DNA of 64,000 nucleotides from Neckera pumila (lineage: Eukaryota; Streptophyta; Bryopsida; Hypnales; Neckeraceae): assembly GCA_963969595.1 (NCBI GenBank), contig OZ018412.1, positions 7,504,501 to 7,568,500 on the forward strand, in the 5' to 3' direction. The notes below the pieces were generated by a model. That model was not told the origin of the DNA. It saw nothing but the letters and a program-made list of their open reading frames with translations, and did not search any database. The translations under genes were made by a program, and so were the position numbers. Shown here piece after piece: positions 12,759 to 24,028 of this stretch (position 1 is the stretch's first letter; each line of letters starts with the position of its first letter).

Positions 12759-13034
12759 ATGCATGCGGAGAATGTTTCCAACGGTGTGATCCTCCTGATG
12801 AAACGTAAAAGTGGCCGCATTCAACACTTTCATGTCCCTCTCGTATCCCACTCTGCAAACAGCCGAAACTCGAAACAGAGTAGCCGACGTTCAATGCGGA
12901 CGACAATTTCAAGACAACACGAATTGCGTCAAATTACGAATTTGGGATTGAACGACCTTTGTGATTGTCAACTGGACTTACTTTTTATCGCCCTCGGGCA
13001 CCACGAAGCGCTTGTACCAATCAGGAGCATTCAT
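12759..13034 (-). pseudogene. NRPB11: RNA polymerase II subunit 11, exons 1-2 only
   Basis: NRPB11 pairs with NRPB3 to nucleate Pol II assembly. Exon 1 (13034 to 12982) encodes MNAPDWYKRFVVPEGDK plus two bases and ends at a consensus donor GTAAGT. Exon 2 starts after TTTGCAG at 12852 in matching phase. It gives [18 protein letters not shown], then [13 protein letters not shown], the conserved RPB11 core around EDHTxGN; AC19, the paralogue of Pol I and III, differs here. The joined start agrees with the plant N-terminus as I remember it. After the ATG of the RM motif (about 12762) the frame goes into unrelated sequence without a clear GT donor. The remaining half of the protein (the FAGYxxPHPL region and C-terminal helix) was not found to the left. 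It is either a truncated copy or a gene whose last exons lie far away. A TRIM-like element starts 210 bp upstream. Confidence 0.75.
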
Positions 13035-13243
13035 TTTGTAAAGATTGACGGTGCGTGTCAAGAAGCTGTGAATGCATATGAACTGAATCGTGTTCAAGCT
13101 TGATTCATATGAATGCCTTGTGTTCCTTCTGTTGCAAACTTATCAGGAGTGGAGCTTTGGCGATGGAGTTGACGGAAGCAGGGATGGCTTGGTCTGTTGC
13201 AATTATCATCTCTTGACGTCAGGGACTTCAACTGGTTTGTTTG

Positions 13244-13689
13244 TGTTAAGAAATACATTATATTAATACGGTTCCCACTATAGTTTACTTTAGTTAGAAC
13301 TTTACTTTAGTAGAGGGGGAAGACTATTTACACTCTCTCCTTGGTATATAGTTTCAAACCTACTTTGAATATCTTAACTTTTTTCTTCTTGAATACTTTG
13401 GTTTTATATCCTTTTGTAATTTATTGGTGTTTTCTATTTTTAACACGTTATCAGCATGTTCTATCGAGCAAAGAGTATTAAAAAATATATTACATTAATA
13501 CATTCTCCACTGTAGTTCATTGTACTTTGCTTTAGTTAGAACTTTACTTTAGTAAAGGAGGAAGACTATTTATATTCTCTCTCCTTGGTATATAATTTCA
13601 AATTTACTTTGAGTATAACAACTTCTTTCTTCTTGCATACTTTGGTTTTACGTACTTCAATAGTTTGGTTGTGTTATCTATTACCAACA
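13244..13689 (+). mobile_element. TRIM-like retroelement (two short LTRs)
   Basis: There are two direct repeats of about 200-214 bp. The first (13244-13445) begins TGTTAAGAAATA and ends TTTTTAACA. The second (13476-13689) is clearly related (TTAGTTAGAACTTTACTTTAG and GGAAGACTATTTA shared) and ends ACCAACA. Between them are only 30 bases starting CGTTATCAGCATG, the word that follows the 5' LTR of many plant Copia elements and their TRIM derivatives. The flanking pentamers GTTTG and ATTTG are a near match for a 5-bp target duplication. No coding capacity. It sits between the NRPB11 exons and the F-box gene, which point away from each other. Confidence 0.7.
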
Positions 13690-14234
13690 ATTTGATTGCT
13701 TGCTCATGTGAGTTAAAAGAATTATTGTTACAAGTACATCATGTGTATTACAATATGCTTACTGTGTTAAAAAAATGCATATGTCAGATAACTTGTAGAG
13801 AACTTTGAATTTTCTTGTTGATAAAACCTATGGTGCATGCATGGTGGTGCAACTATCTGACTAGATACTCTGCCATGTAAAAGTAAAAGATAACTTGAGA
13901 TGTTTGATGTTCCCAAGGCATGACAACTTTATCACCCCAACATGTCCGTTGTTGGTGATTGTCATTGTCAGAGTTTAGAATTAGGGACTGCTATTGCAGT
14001 GGTGTTTGGGTGTAGCCGGCCATAGCCATCCATTGGATTGTAGTATTTTAGGTCGGGATAGAAGAGAAGTGAGGTTTTCAAGGTTTCACTTTGGTGGTTG
14101 CCTATAGTACGTATATTCTTTCAATTGACATTTTTCTTTTGTCTATAGTCAAAAGTATTGGTGCTACAAAGATCTATCTCTTGTCTCCCTAATATTTGGT
14201 TTCTTATTTGGCTACATGGACAGAAGGCCTACAC

Positions 14235-15335
14235 ATGAAGAATCACTTGTTGGATCCTAGTGTAACGATGGAGTTCACTGAGAAGAATGCCTTTGCATTT
14301 GCCAAAATATGTGAAGAACAGAAGGCAAAAGTTTGTGAGACCCGTCATTTGTTGGAAAAAAGATCTCAACACCTAATGAAACAAAGTGCACTTCTAAAGC
14401 ATGACATTGATACACTCAAGAACAAATTAGACACCATCGGCATTGAAGATTATCTGACAGGATTTGCACATGTGTGTAGACCGTGTACTCCGTTGTGCCC
14501 TGGTATATGGAGCATGCTACCAGTGGAGCTATTGCAATGCATCTTTGCTTGCCTACCATTACCTGATATTATTGGCCTTCGAGTTCTTTCAAAGACCTGG
14601 GATAGATATGTGAGAGGAGTGACTCCTGGATTCATCAAGTTATGTGCAGAACAAAATTCCAACATCTTTGGTCTAGTAGGTGGAGGGAACAAATTTGACC
14701 TAATTAGGCCTAAGGGTATAAAGTTCTATGATGATAAGGAGAAGAGATGGCATCACTTTGTGCATGAGACTTGTACACTAGAGACTTGTGAAACAATATT
14801 AGATGGCAGTGGAAGATTAGAGTGCCTTGTTACCATCCACCGAGAGAAAGAGATGTTTCCATTGGATATAACGGTGATCAATTTTTTGACAAAAGAATGC
14901 AAAAAGCTTCCGTCATCGTCTTCCTTGAGACAAATTCAACCTCATATGGTTCAGTTGGTGATGGACCGGGACTCAAAATGCTACAAGGTGCTAGTTGTGG
15001 GACCCAAGGAAAAATGCAAAGGCGATGTAGTAGCAAGGATTTTCAGCTCTGAGACTAGAGAGTGGAGTAAGTTGAACATCTTTTCAGATCTCATTTTTGG
15101 TTGTCACTATAGGTGGTACCCTAATATTTGTGAATTTAAGACGGGAGTGAAACCTGGTCCTTGTGCTTATGATTGTGCAAGCAATACCTTGCTTGAGCTT
15201 AATGACACTAATGACAGTAGCTATCAACAAAGCATTCTTGTGAAAGACTCATTAGATGTTATTTGGGGGCATTGGAGGAACGTTCCTGGTCCTTTCTCCA
15301 ATCCGCTCCCCAATAATTATTTCTTTTGGTTTTGA
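14235..15335 (+). CDS. F-box protein
   Basis: This is a single uninterrupted frame of 366 residues from the ATG at 14235. The frame stays open upstream to at least 14196 without another ATG, so an upstream exon is possible. Residues about 12-65 are a charged, probably helical stretch (KICEEQKAKVCETRHLLEKR). The F-box is at about residues 92-132: MLPVELLQCIFACLPLPDII, then LRVLSKTWDRYV. F-box proteins bind SKP1 and act as substrate receptors of SCF ubiquitin ligases. The C-terminal 230 residues contain kelch-like phrases (CYKVLVVG, ARIFSSETREWSKL) as in the large moss and fern F-box families, but no full kelch propeller can be counted, and the protein may be shortened at its end. An A-rich run 20 bases after the stop (15356-15373) and the lack of introns make a retrocopy possible. 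Its substrate cannot be inferred. Confidence 0.85.
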   Translation: MKNHLLDPSVTMEFTEKNAFAFAKICEEQKAKVCETRHLLEKRSQHLMKQSALLKHDIDTLKNKLDTIGIEDYLTGFAHVCRPCTPLCPGIWSMLPVELLQCIFACLPLPDIIGLRVLSKTWDRYVRGVTPGFIKLCAEQNSNIFGLVGGGNKFDLIRPKGIKFYDDKEKRWHHFVHETCTLETCETILDGSGRLECLVTIHREKEMFPLDITVINFLTKECKKLPSSSSLRQIQPHMVQLVMDRDSKCYKVLVVGPKEKCKGDVVARIFSSETREWSKLNIFSDLIFGCHYRWYPNICEFKTGVKPGPCAYDCASNTLLELNDTNDSSYQQSILVKDSLDVIWGHWRNVPGPFSNPLPNNYFFWF

Positions 15336-15373
15336 AATTTAAAATTTTTTTTTAAGAAAAAAAAAAAAAAAAA

Positions 15374-16160
15374 TGGCATGGCCAAAATTCGGCCATGTCA
15401 CACTATTGCATTGCACGTTCTTGCTGTCAGAAACTTGTAGCCCATTGCGTGGGCCAAATCTCCTCTAATGACTTGTTTACCTTGCATGTGTCATTATATG
15501 ATGGACAATATATACAATATCAAGCCCAAAGTTGCTAGCCGAATTGGGTTCAACTGAAGATTCACAAGTGCTTTGATTTTGAGTATATATCTGGGAATGT
15601 CTACAAGAGGCTTGGGAAGGGGACATGGACATGGAGACTCAATTTTTTCCGGATGCCAAGACTTTTTGGTAGTACAAGCATGTGCATTGCTGGATTTTTT
15701 TGTTGATAATAAAAAGTCTTGTGACTTACGTCCTCAATCCCTTTTTTTTCATAATGATAGTATTAAGGATTGAGCAACGTTATTTAATTGCATGATATGA
15801 TCAAACAATTCTAGGGTGAACTAGGCAATGAGTCCTCTCAATTGCAAAACAAGAAGATGTGGCTATTAATTGCAATCAAAGAAAGATCAAGAAGTAGGAG
15901 CGGTTGTAATAGATACAAAGTCCCATACATAAATAAGGATGAATTCAACAAAAAGTTCAATGTCTTTTGGTCTTTGACCCAGTCTACTTCAAATTGTTAT
16001 TAAAAATTCAATTTGAAAGTATGGAAGTTTGGAAAAAATCAGATGTATGTAGATAATATACTAAACTTGTACTCCATTTCATTAGTTAACTCTAAAAACA
16101 AAAGAAATCATCTTCAATCCTAAAATCAAGTTTGAAGTACAAGGTACAAATAGTTTGAGA
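15374..16160. other. Downstream flank of the F-box gene, no gene seen
   Basis: Just after the A-run lies an inverted pair, GGCATGGCC and GGCCATGTC (15375-15400), which could form a small hairpin in the transcript. A short plus-strand frame at 15573-15773 has no features. Confidence 0.4.
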
Positions 16161-16167
16161 CAATTAA

Positions 16168-16540
16168 AAAAGACAAAAGGGATTAGTATTATAGAATGGA
16201 ATGAAACCTTGTTGTATTTTGAATCCTTGATGTAAAGGAGACATGTAATTTGGGAGAAAATGAAAAAACAAAAGGGACTAGTATTATGGAATGGAAGGTA
16301 TGTAAGTTGCAATTGAAATGCACCAACTATATGTAAGTGTTCAACAATGAAGCCTTCATGTGTTGTATTTTGAGTCTATGAAGTAAAAAGGACAAGTAAT
16401 TTGGGAGAAATGAAAAAGAACAAAAGGGACTAGTATTATAGAATGGACGGTATATAAGTTGCTAATGAAATGCACAAACTATGTATTTATAATCAATGAT
16501 GAAGCCTTTTTAAATTTTGAGTCTATGCAATGAAGATGAT
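16168..16540. repeat. Degenerate direct repeats, three units
   Basis: The phrase AAAAGGGACTAGTATTATAG, followed by AATGGA, recurs at about 16175, 16269 and 16421. Between copies are shared words such as TTGTATTTTGAGTCTATGAAGTA and GACAAGTAATTTGGGAGAAA. The units are unequal in length (about 94 and 152 bp). No coding potential. Confidence 0.65.
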
Positions 16541-16557
16541 TTCATTTGGTCTATACT

Positions 16558-16769
16558 TATTCCCTAAAGGATTGTTTGTCCTCTCAGGGGACAATTTGGG
16601 GTTGGTAGGTTCCTATTGTCTCAATTTTGTTGTGAGTTATTTTGAAACTTTTTGAGGCTGTGCGGTATTGTGAGAGCTTTGTGGGTATATAATTTTTATT
16701 TCAATTGGTGCTTGGAGGTAAAAGTCATGGCACAATAGAGGTTGGCGGGCAACATAAGAAAATAAAAAT

Positions 16770-16805
<36 letters not shown>

Positions 16806-17400
16806 CTAATAGATTTTATTTTTGTCTACATGTGAAGCTTTGATTCATTCCATTTGGACTAAATATGAGAAAGTTATGGATAATCTTGTTTTTTAGCAAA
16901 TTTAAACATCTTTTCAAAAAAATAACCTATAGGATTCAATTTTGAATGCAGTTTTTACAATTTAAAAAAAAAAATTACTTAACAGCATTGAGTTTGTTTG
17001 CTAAAACAACCTCACTATTGGGACTATGGTGTTTCAATTCCATCTTAGAGCTATTAATGACTTAGTTTTTTGTTTAATCTCAGACATACTTCTATTTAAC
17101 AATTTTTTAGAGGATGAAAACCAAGTGCATTTTCCTTGAATTTTCTTCTTGTACTCTCATCTCAATTCCTTAGCATAAAGTTTTTTTAATTCAAAACCTG
17201 TGGTGCAAAAATGTGAAGTTAAAAAGATTCAAAGTCAAAAGATGTAGTCATGGAAGGTGCTAAACAACTTGTTTTCTTCACTTTAACCACAGATATCTTG
17301 CAATCCGCATGGTCAAACTTTTTGAATTTTCTACCACACATTCTTATATCCGTTTAGTGCAAGATCCGACAATTATCAAAGGATGAAGTTTTGACCACTA
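16558..17400 (+). mobile_element. TTAA-flanked TIR element, copy B (3' truncated)
   Basis: It begins TTAT followed by TCCCTAAAGGATTG, a variant of the family end, and continues with the family's landmarks: GGACAATTTGGGG, AAAAGTCATGGCAC, the block around TCTTGCAATCCGC and CACACATTCTTATA. The terminal CCTTTAGGGGTTAA is not present. The copy fades out near 17400. A 34-base T run (16772-16805) lies inside it. Confidence 0.65.
16772..16805. repeat. Poly-T run, 34 bases
   Basis: A homopolymer within TTAA-family copy B, at a place where other copies have only an A/T-rich stretch. Its length is subject to sequencing error. Confidence 0.9.
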
Positions 17401-17634
17401 TTCCATTCATTAAAGCTTCATTTGCTAAATTTTACTAATCTAGAGAGTGAAATTATCTTCTAATTTAACCTTTAGTCTTTGAATTTATGCTACATTCTAT
17501 GATTTAAAGTTGGAACATTAATGTTAGAGATGAACATGACAAGATGGTTGCTAATGTTTTGCCTCCAAAGGCACTCCAAATCCTATTCAAAGGTGAGTGT
17601 TTTAAAAAATGGTACTTGTTCCAAATTTTCCACA

Positions 17635-18310
17635 TTAACCACTAAAGTTCTTTGACTATGTTTTCACCAAAAATGCTCCAAAATTGCCATTTTTATTACA
17701 TTCATCAAATTTTAGGATAAATTTTTTTTTTTGCATATAAAACCGCAGGATCTTACTCTAAAGTGGTTTGGAAATATGTGGTAAAAATTTCAAAAAGAAA
17801 CCATTATGTGGATTGAAAGATATTAGCATTTGAATTGAACAAAATTGTATGTATTTCTAACTTGTTCCTTCAACATATTTTCCAAAAAGATTGAAAATTG
17901 AGTGAAATAATGGACTTCAAAGTTTATTTTAGAGCAAAGATTCTATAACTGCTTGCAAATTAAAATTCTTCATATCTTTCATTTCAGCTATTGAATTGGA
18001 ATGATTAAAAGCTTTTCACTTTCAAATAAATCTAATAAACCAATTTCAAATTTTTGTTTTTGCAAAAGTTATTTTTTTTATTTGCCCAAACTGCCTATTT
18101 ACAAAAAACAACAACATATTAGGCCATAACTTTTTACTCACATTTCCAAATGTCATGAAATTTAGTGCATATGAAGACATTCCTTGCTCAATTCCTTGTC
18201 CCCACCTTCTATCAAAATTTCAGCCTAAAATATAGAAATCTCTAGTCACACGTACCTGCCCAAAATTTCTATACAACCAAAAAACGCATGCTGGTCTTTT
18301 AGGGGACTAA
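17635..18310 (-). mobile_element. TTAA-flanked TIR element, copy C
   Basis: The left end is TTAACCACTAAAGTTCTTTGAC at 17635 and the right end is GGTCTTTTAGGGGACTAA, ending at 18310, where the TTAA has changed to CTAA. The interior follows the family in inverted orientation, including TAAAACCGCAGGATCTTAC and AACATTTTCCAAAAAG-type stretches, with internal deletions compared with the 0.9-kb copies. Confidence 0.7.
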
Positions 18311-18955
18311 CCAAGTCATGCAAAGAGGATGGTTTTTGAGAATCCAATCAACATTCCATTGTATAGGCCTCCATGTTTGAATTCAACAAGGCCTCTCTTA
18401 GAGTTTGAATTGTCTCCTTAGTGGATTTTGTAGATTCAACTTGTGAAATTGTGAACTTTTGGTTTTTGAATTGATGATGAATAATTCTATACCAACATTT
18501 ATATATTTGTAGCAATGGACTTATCTTTAGCCTCCCTCCATTGTACTGAGGGTATGTCAATGGTATGCAAATTTGGCCGCCTGATGCAAATACTCCATGC
18601 CCTGGCAACTCCAAACTGAAAGAGATCCGTATTTTTCTACAAACCATGGTCCATATTTGACAAAAACATATTATTATATGCAGAAGAAGAGATGAAATTA
18701 GCATAAAGTAGAGGCACATAAAAGCAAGCATAAAAGCGTCCCCTATACCCAATGGCGGCCCTTTCTAGAAAGGGTCATCATTTCAAAACCCAAATGTAGA
18801 AAATCCAAACATAGCTTGTTATTTGTTGACCGAATTGATTAGCCATGTATGGTCCGACTAGATTTGCGTTCGAGAATGATGCCCCTTCCTTGAATCAGAT
18901 GCCACTGGATACAGAGACGCCATTGGGTGCCTCCACCTTATATAACTATAATCAT
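18311..18955. other. Intergenic, no gene assigned
   Basis: A 134-codon minus-strand frame (18348-18752) begins with a hydrophobic stretch (FMLAFMCLYFMLISSLLLHI), but it has no domain I recognise and no supporting splice sites. I do not call it a gene. Confidence 0.35.
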
Positions 18956-19114
18956 TCTAGCCATGTTCACTTCAAGAAACTCAACTAACAGCTACAAAAT
19001 CCATAAAATACCTCAAGAAATTTTCCCAAAATTCACCATTATCTGCATCATACTCACAATGCCATCCAATGCAATAAAAGAAATTATCTAAACTATACCC
19101 CCTTTAGAGGAGGA

Positions 19115-19690
19115 TTGATGATGCTAATTCACAACAACTATATGTATCCAGATAACATACACAAAATAGCAACACCCAACACAATCTCTCCATATCTACA
19201 AATTATAGAAATACAAAATAAACCAGAAATACCATTTTTAATCATTAACCTGTACATGCCAAGCCATCAAGAGGACATCCATCTCATCGCTATAATCCAA
19301 ACACAAATTACCAATATTATAAACACTAAACCACTACATAATATAATATACTACTAGGGGACTTTAACCGTGATATACAGCGCATTGGAAGATTCCACAA
19401 CAATAGATGGAGATCACCCACTAGTAAAGACCACAAATGGTATGCATTTATACAGAATCTTCAACTTCAATATATCACTATTGATACCACATACACAAGA
19501 CAAGGAGGTGATGACTTTACATCAACAAGCCTAATAGATGGATACTATGTCAAAGGTCAAAACACACAAAATTATACATCTACTACACTTACTAATTCAG
19601 CACAAAACTCAGATCACTTTCCAGTACAACTAAACATACCTCCAAATACAATAATATCACAAACACCCATAGCATCTCCCACTCCATAGC
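19115..19690 (+). pseudogene. LINE endonuclease domain (AP-endonuclease type), broken
   Basis: The frame reads GGLMMLIHNNYMYP and then IINLYMPSH in the typical endonuclease strand order. After a stop at 19355-19357 it continues with GDFNRDIQRIG, TSTSLIDGYYV and SDHFPVQLN. The DFN and SDH motifs contain catalytic or metal-binding residues of the exonuclease-endonuclease-phosphatase fold that nicks target DNA. The N-terminal motifs with the catalytic N and E are not seen. The stop separates the first two blocks, so the protein is inactive as it stands. Confidence 0.8.
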
Positions 19691-19893
19691 CCCAAATCCC
19701 AAATACAATACCTTTGAATATTATGAAATCACTCATTGCAGAATTCATCACCTCAAATAATAATCAAATATCTAACCTCACATAAACATTTACCAATATG
19801 GATACACTCACTCTAGACAAATGGTTAGACACAATAACCACCATGGACCAACTTATTGAAAATCTGTCTAATATGTTCATCCAAACTTGTGCT

Positions 19894-19896
<3 letters not shown>

Positions 19897-19922
<26 letters not shown>
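19897..19922 (+). repeat. Poly-C run of 26 bases inside the LINE frame
   Basis: The run encodes a block of prolines (ATPPPPPPPPPP) in the linker between endonuclease and reverse transcriptase (frame 19798-20187). A similar 28-base C run lies at 35433-35460 in an unrelated element. Confidence 0.9.
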
Positions 19923-19924
<2 letters not shown>

Positions 19925-20249
19925 CACTTACAGCACTCACCAAAAAGCAAGGAGGATTTCTCCCAAGAAAACTCCAAAACAAATGGAAAAAACAATTAAA
20001 AATCTACTACAACAGTCGTAAAGCAATATACATTGCAAACCACGATGCACACTGGCTACAACATCCACATATACAACATACAACAATGGACCTCAAAAAC
20101 CCACCAAATCCTAATACACATCCAAAAGATTGGATAAAAGCAATAACTAAAAAAAAACATTTGCAAGAAAAAAAGCACACACAATAGTACAAAAACAAAC
20201 AAGAAAAAACATTCAAAATGCTATAAAACAATATAGAACACTACTAGAA

Positions 20250-22324
20250 ATGAAACCAAAAAGAATACATCAACAAATCTTCAATGATAATGTGAACCCC
20301 CCACTTAATAGCCTCATTGATTGGGATAACAATATACTAACACACCCTGAAGACATAGCATCCAAAATACATGCCCAACAAAGTATTAACTCTAAACCAG
20401 CCATATCAACATGCTACTACAAGATCTCCCACCAACTGAATTGCATATGTGCAATGAGGCAATATCCATGGCATGATTTAGATGGATTTATACTCGAAAA
20501 AAGAGGAACCCCAAATACACCACTTTATACATATTTCACAAAAGACATATATGAACTCTGCAAAAAACACCTAGCAAACGGAAATGCCCCGGGCCCTAAC
20601 CGGATTCCAAATGCCATAATAATTCCTGAAAAATTCTGAAAAATTACACAATTTACTATACCCATTCTTTCAACAATGTTATAAACAAAATGCCATTCCA
20701 AAATCATGGAAAACAAGTCTAACCATTTTACTATACAAAAAAGGAAATCCCATGGAGTTATCCAATCATAGACCCATTGCCCTCGCAAACACAATCTACA
20801 AACTCTTCACTAGTACCCTCACTTCAATATTAACAACATATAGAGAAGCACATCAAATACTCCATAGCAGTCAAGAAGGATTTAGACCAGAAAGGAGTAC
20901 AACAAGACAAATACAAACACTCATAGCTGCCCTAGAAGATGCAAGGTTTACAAAACAAGACATCTTCATTGCATATATAGACTTTGAAAATGCATTTGGA
21001 TCCATAGATCATGTACGACTACTAGAAATCATGACAAATCTAGGATACCCAACAGATGCAACAAAACTTATTGGAAATATATACACAAATTCCACCACAA
21101 AGTATACAGGGGACTTCTTTGGCACAACAAAACCTATCCACATCCAACAAGGAACCATACAAGGAGACACACTTAGCCCTTACTTATTTCTATTATTTTA
21201 CACTATAAGAAACCCACGTTTTTTTTGACAAGTCCAGATTTTTTGTAACAGATTTTGTTAGACATCTAAGTTGACATCTAGTTCTTTTTATGTCAACAAT
21301 AATATCCAATGCAACATCATGAAAACATAAAAACAGCTAGATGTCAATATAGATGTCTAACAAAATCTGTCACAAAAAATCCAGTATTGTCAAAAAAAAC
21401 GCGGATTTCTTATAGTATTAAGAACCTCTACTTAGATGGCTATATAGAAATCAACTTGAATACACACTTCAAACATCAAAAACACATGAAAGTTCATTAG
21501 CATATGCTGATGACCTGACGCTAATAACCAAAAAAATAGAATCTTTACAACCCCAATTAAACAAACTTCACAGATTTAATCAATGGGCCGGAATGGACCT
21601 TAGCATACCAAAATGTGCAATTACATGGTGTCCCAACAATCCACATCTCAAACCAGAAACCTTCAAAGCCATACTACAATAAAAAAGAATATCATATGAC
21701 AACCATCTAATCCCCGTATTACACTAAAATGAACCATATAAATATCTTGGTATCCAACTAGTCCCCTCATTAAAATGGAACATACAAAGACACATCACCA
21801 CTGAAAAACTAACAAAATAAAGTAAACAACTTATTAGATCGCCAGCCATACTACAACAAAAAAATAAAATAGTTAATACAGTTCTCTGACCAGGTGTAAC
21901 ATATAGCTTCCACGGAGTATCCTATTCAATGTCTAATATAAAGAAACTTGACAAGCTCATAATATCAGTCACAAAAACAATATGCAATCTTCCAAAAAGC
22001 ACACCAAACCTTGCCATACAACTCCCTCACAAACTATTTGGTATAGATGCCTTTTCATTCAAAAACGCATACATTAAATGCATAGGAGAACAACTGCAAG
22101 ATGCTTTAAATGATGACGGTAGACTTGGAAAAATCTATAGAGGGCTACCAAAATACATTATGGCTAAGTACAATGGCTCAACAACCCTCACAAAAATAAC
22201 AAACGCAACATGCCAACATTCCTCAATAACCCGCATAATAGCACTACTAAAAGAAAACAACATCCACATCCAAAGCTTTGACACAACCTTCCCTATAGAA
22301 CAAACCCAACTAGAAACAATCTAG
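20250..22324 (+). pseudogene. LINE reverse transcriptase, broken
   Basis: The fragments give the RT blocks in order: LANGNAPGPNRIPN (20565), a frameshift near 20636, LSNHRPIALANTIYKLF (20755), SSQEGFRPERSTTRQI, IAYIDFENAFGSIDH (block A, catalytic D), QGTIQGDTLSPYLFLLF (block B), then the MITE, then LAYADDLTLI at about 21500 (block C, the YADD catalytic pair). The thumb and C-terminal region continue with several stops (near 21680, 21727 and 21818) into a 131-codon open stretch, 21929-22324. It copies LINE RNA at the nicked target in living elements. This copy cannot make the full protein. Confidence 0.9.
21201..21417. mobile_element. CACTA-type MITE, 217 bp, inside the LINE RT
   Basis: It begins CACTATAAGAAACCCACG and ends CGCGGATTTCTTATAGTA, and is flanked by TTA on both sides (21198-21200 and 21418-21420). 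The inverted arms run more than 50 bp and include GACATCTA and AACAGATTTTGTTAGACATC with its complement. Three-base duplications and CACTA ends are the hallmark of the En/Spm group. The final base has changed from G to A. It separates RT block B from the YADD block, so it is younger than the LINE. A 217-bp relative lies at 35888-36104. Confidence 0.85.
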
Positions 22325-22419
22325 AAAGAAAACATCCACAAATTAAATAACACACAACAAAAGAAAACACCAAATACATTAAATAAACTCTTTACACTAA
22401 ATATCCACACCTTGGAGGC

Positions 22420-23660
22420 TTGGATCAACTCACTATTCAAAACGGCACAGTTCTAATAGATCATGCACAATTTAAACAACAAAATGGTATATGCAAGCCC
22501 CTAATATCAGACGCAATATATTATAGCCAAATTATGTTTTGCTATCCACATTGTTGTCAACAAAATTATTTACAACCATGTACAATCCCAAAATATAATA
22601 ATATACTACTAAACAACCTCCATACAAGCACTACACCACTCAAATCCCAATACCTCAAATATATAACAAACAACTCACATCTAAGATATCTTCCTACACC
22701 TAAACACATATATACAAAACAACAAACCCACCCTATAGACACCATATTAGATTTAAAAACATATACAAGAAAAAAGACATACAAAACCCAGCAGATCACA
22801 ATCCAATACCTATGTAAATGGATATTGCCAAATAATGTTGTATACACTAAATGGATGCTTGAAAAACAGCTATTTCTATATAACAAACAAGAAACCATAG
22901 ACTACAATATTAATTTATTAAAAAATATTACATACAAAAACAAGAAACAAACTATATCAATATTCTCTTCCAAAACTTTCACCAATCACAACACCGTGAT
23001 ACAAGATATGTAAATCCACCCACCTACTCACCTTTTATCCACATTTTTACCAACGAATGTAATCCCAACAAAGACATTAATACAACCAATTTTGCAACAT
23101 ATACAACATTAGATTACACAGAATTATATGACAACTTAGGCCAATATATACACACAGCAGTACCTAATACCCGAATACAATGGCTATGGAACCAATACCA
23201 AATCTTTTCACAAAAACAACAAATACTAGATCCACCACTATAAAACTTCAAAACAGAAGTTGTGCAATTATATCAAAGATACCTTATACAAGACACTACA
23301 CATGACAAAAGCATCAACACCCAACATCATATAAACATAAACATCCTCAAATATTTAATTGTAAAATTCCACATAGAACACTCATATTTCTCCTTACCAA
23401 TAATGTGCCCAACACAAATAAAATCATACAACTCACCACAGCCTCAAGATTGTATCTTTGGATCTCAAGGACTTGCATTCATCCACAAATAAACCAAAAC
23501 AGGCATCATTCATGCACCTACCTACGAAATTTTACAACAAGCAATACACTGGGCCAGACTAGGTGTGGAAAAAGACAATTCAATTACAATGACTATCATT
23601 GCACCACATAAAACTTGGTACACCAATAAAGACCCATATACAAACATATACCCAAACACC
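22420..23660 (+). pseudogene. LINE, region between RT and RNase H
   Basis: This is A-rich, broken coding sequence. The longest open piece is 22420-23013 (197 codons, rich in N, T, Y and K, with paired cysteines in MFCYPHCCQQ). Similar shorter pieces follow to 23660. No named domain is seen, but composition and position say it is LINE C-terminal sequence. Confidence 0.6.
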
Positions 23661-23676
23661 CCATTAGATGATATTT

Positions 23677-23818
23677 GGGGGTCGCGGAGGGCCGTTTCAG
23701 GCCTGTTCCCTGATTTGCCCAAATCCAGTGAACGCCGGTACGGGTGTGTCAGAAAAAAAAATTTCCAAAAAAAAAAAAAAAAAGAATTTTTTTTTTTTAC
23801 CAAAATATCATTTTAAGC

Positions 23819-23917
<99 letters not shown>

Positions 23918-24028
23918 CAAAAAGTGAAGTGGTAGTCGCTCGACCACGTCAGCCAATTGCTGCTGCGTGTTCCCAGACTGCAGGAACGTAGCAGACAGCA
24001 GGGGAACTCACAACCTTCTAAGACCCCC
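23677..24028. mobile_element. DNA element with GGGGGTC ends, inserted in the LINE
   Basis: This GC-rich island interrupts the A-rich LINE. Its ends are inverted (GGGGGTCGCGGAGGGCCGT against GGGGGTCTTAGAAGGTTGT, 13 of 19 positions), with GTTCCC words inside each end and a 95-base T run in the middle. A related element lies at 51715-51968. Both share CCACGTCA, then CAATTNG or AATTGG, then GTTCCCA. No clear target duplication was found. Confidence 0.6.
23823..23917. repeat. Poly-T run, 95 bases
   Basis: A very long homopolymer within the DNA element at 23677-24028. Short A and T runs precede it. Its true length is uncertain because such runs are error-prone in sequencing and assembly. Confidence 0.9.

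Noticed and set aside
23668..23991. ORFs with polyphenylalanine and polylysine
   Set aside because: Translations of poly-T and poly-A runs in a transposable element.
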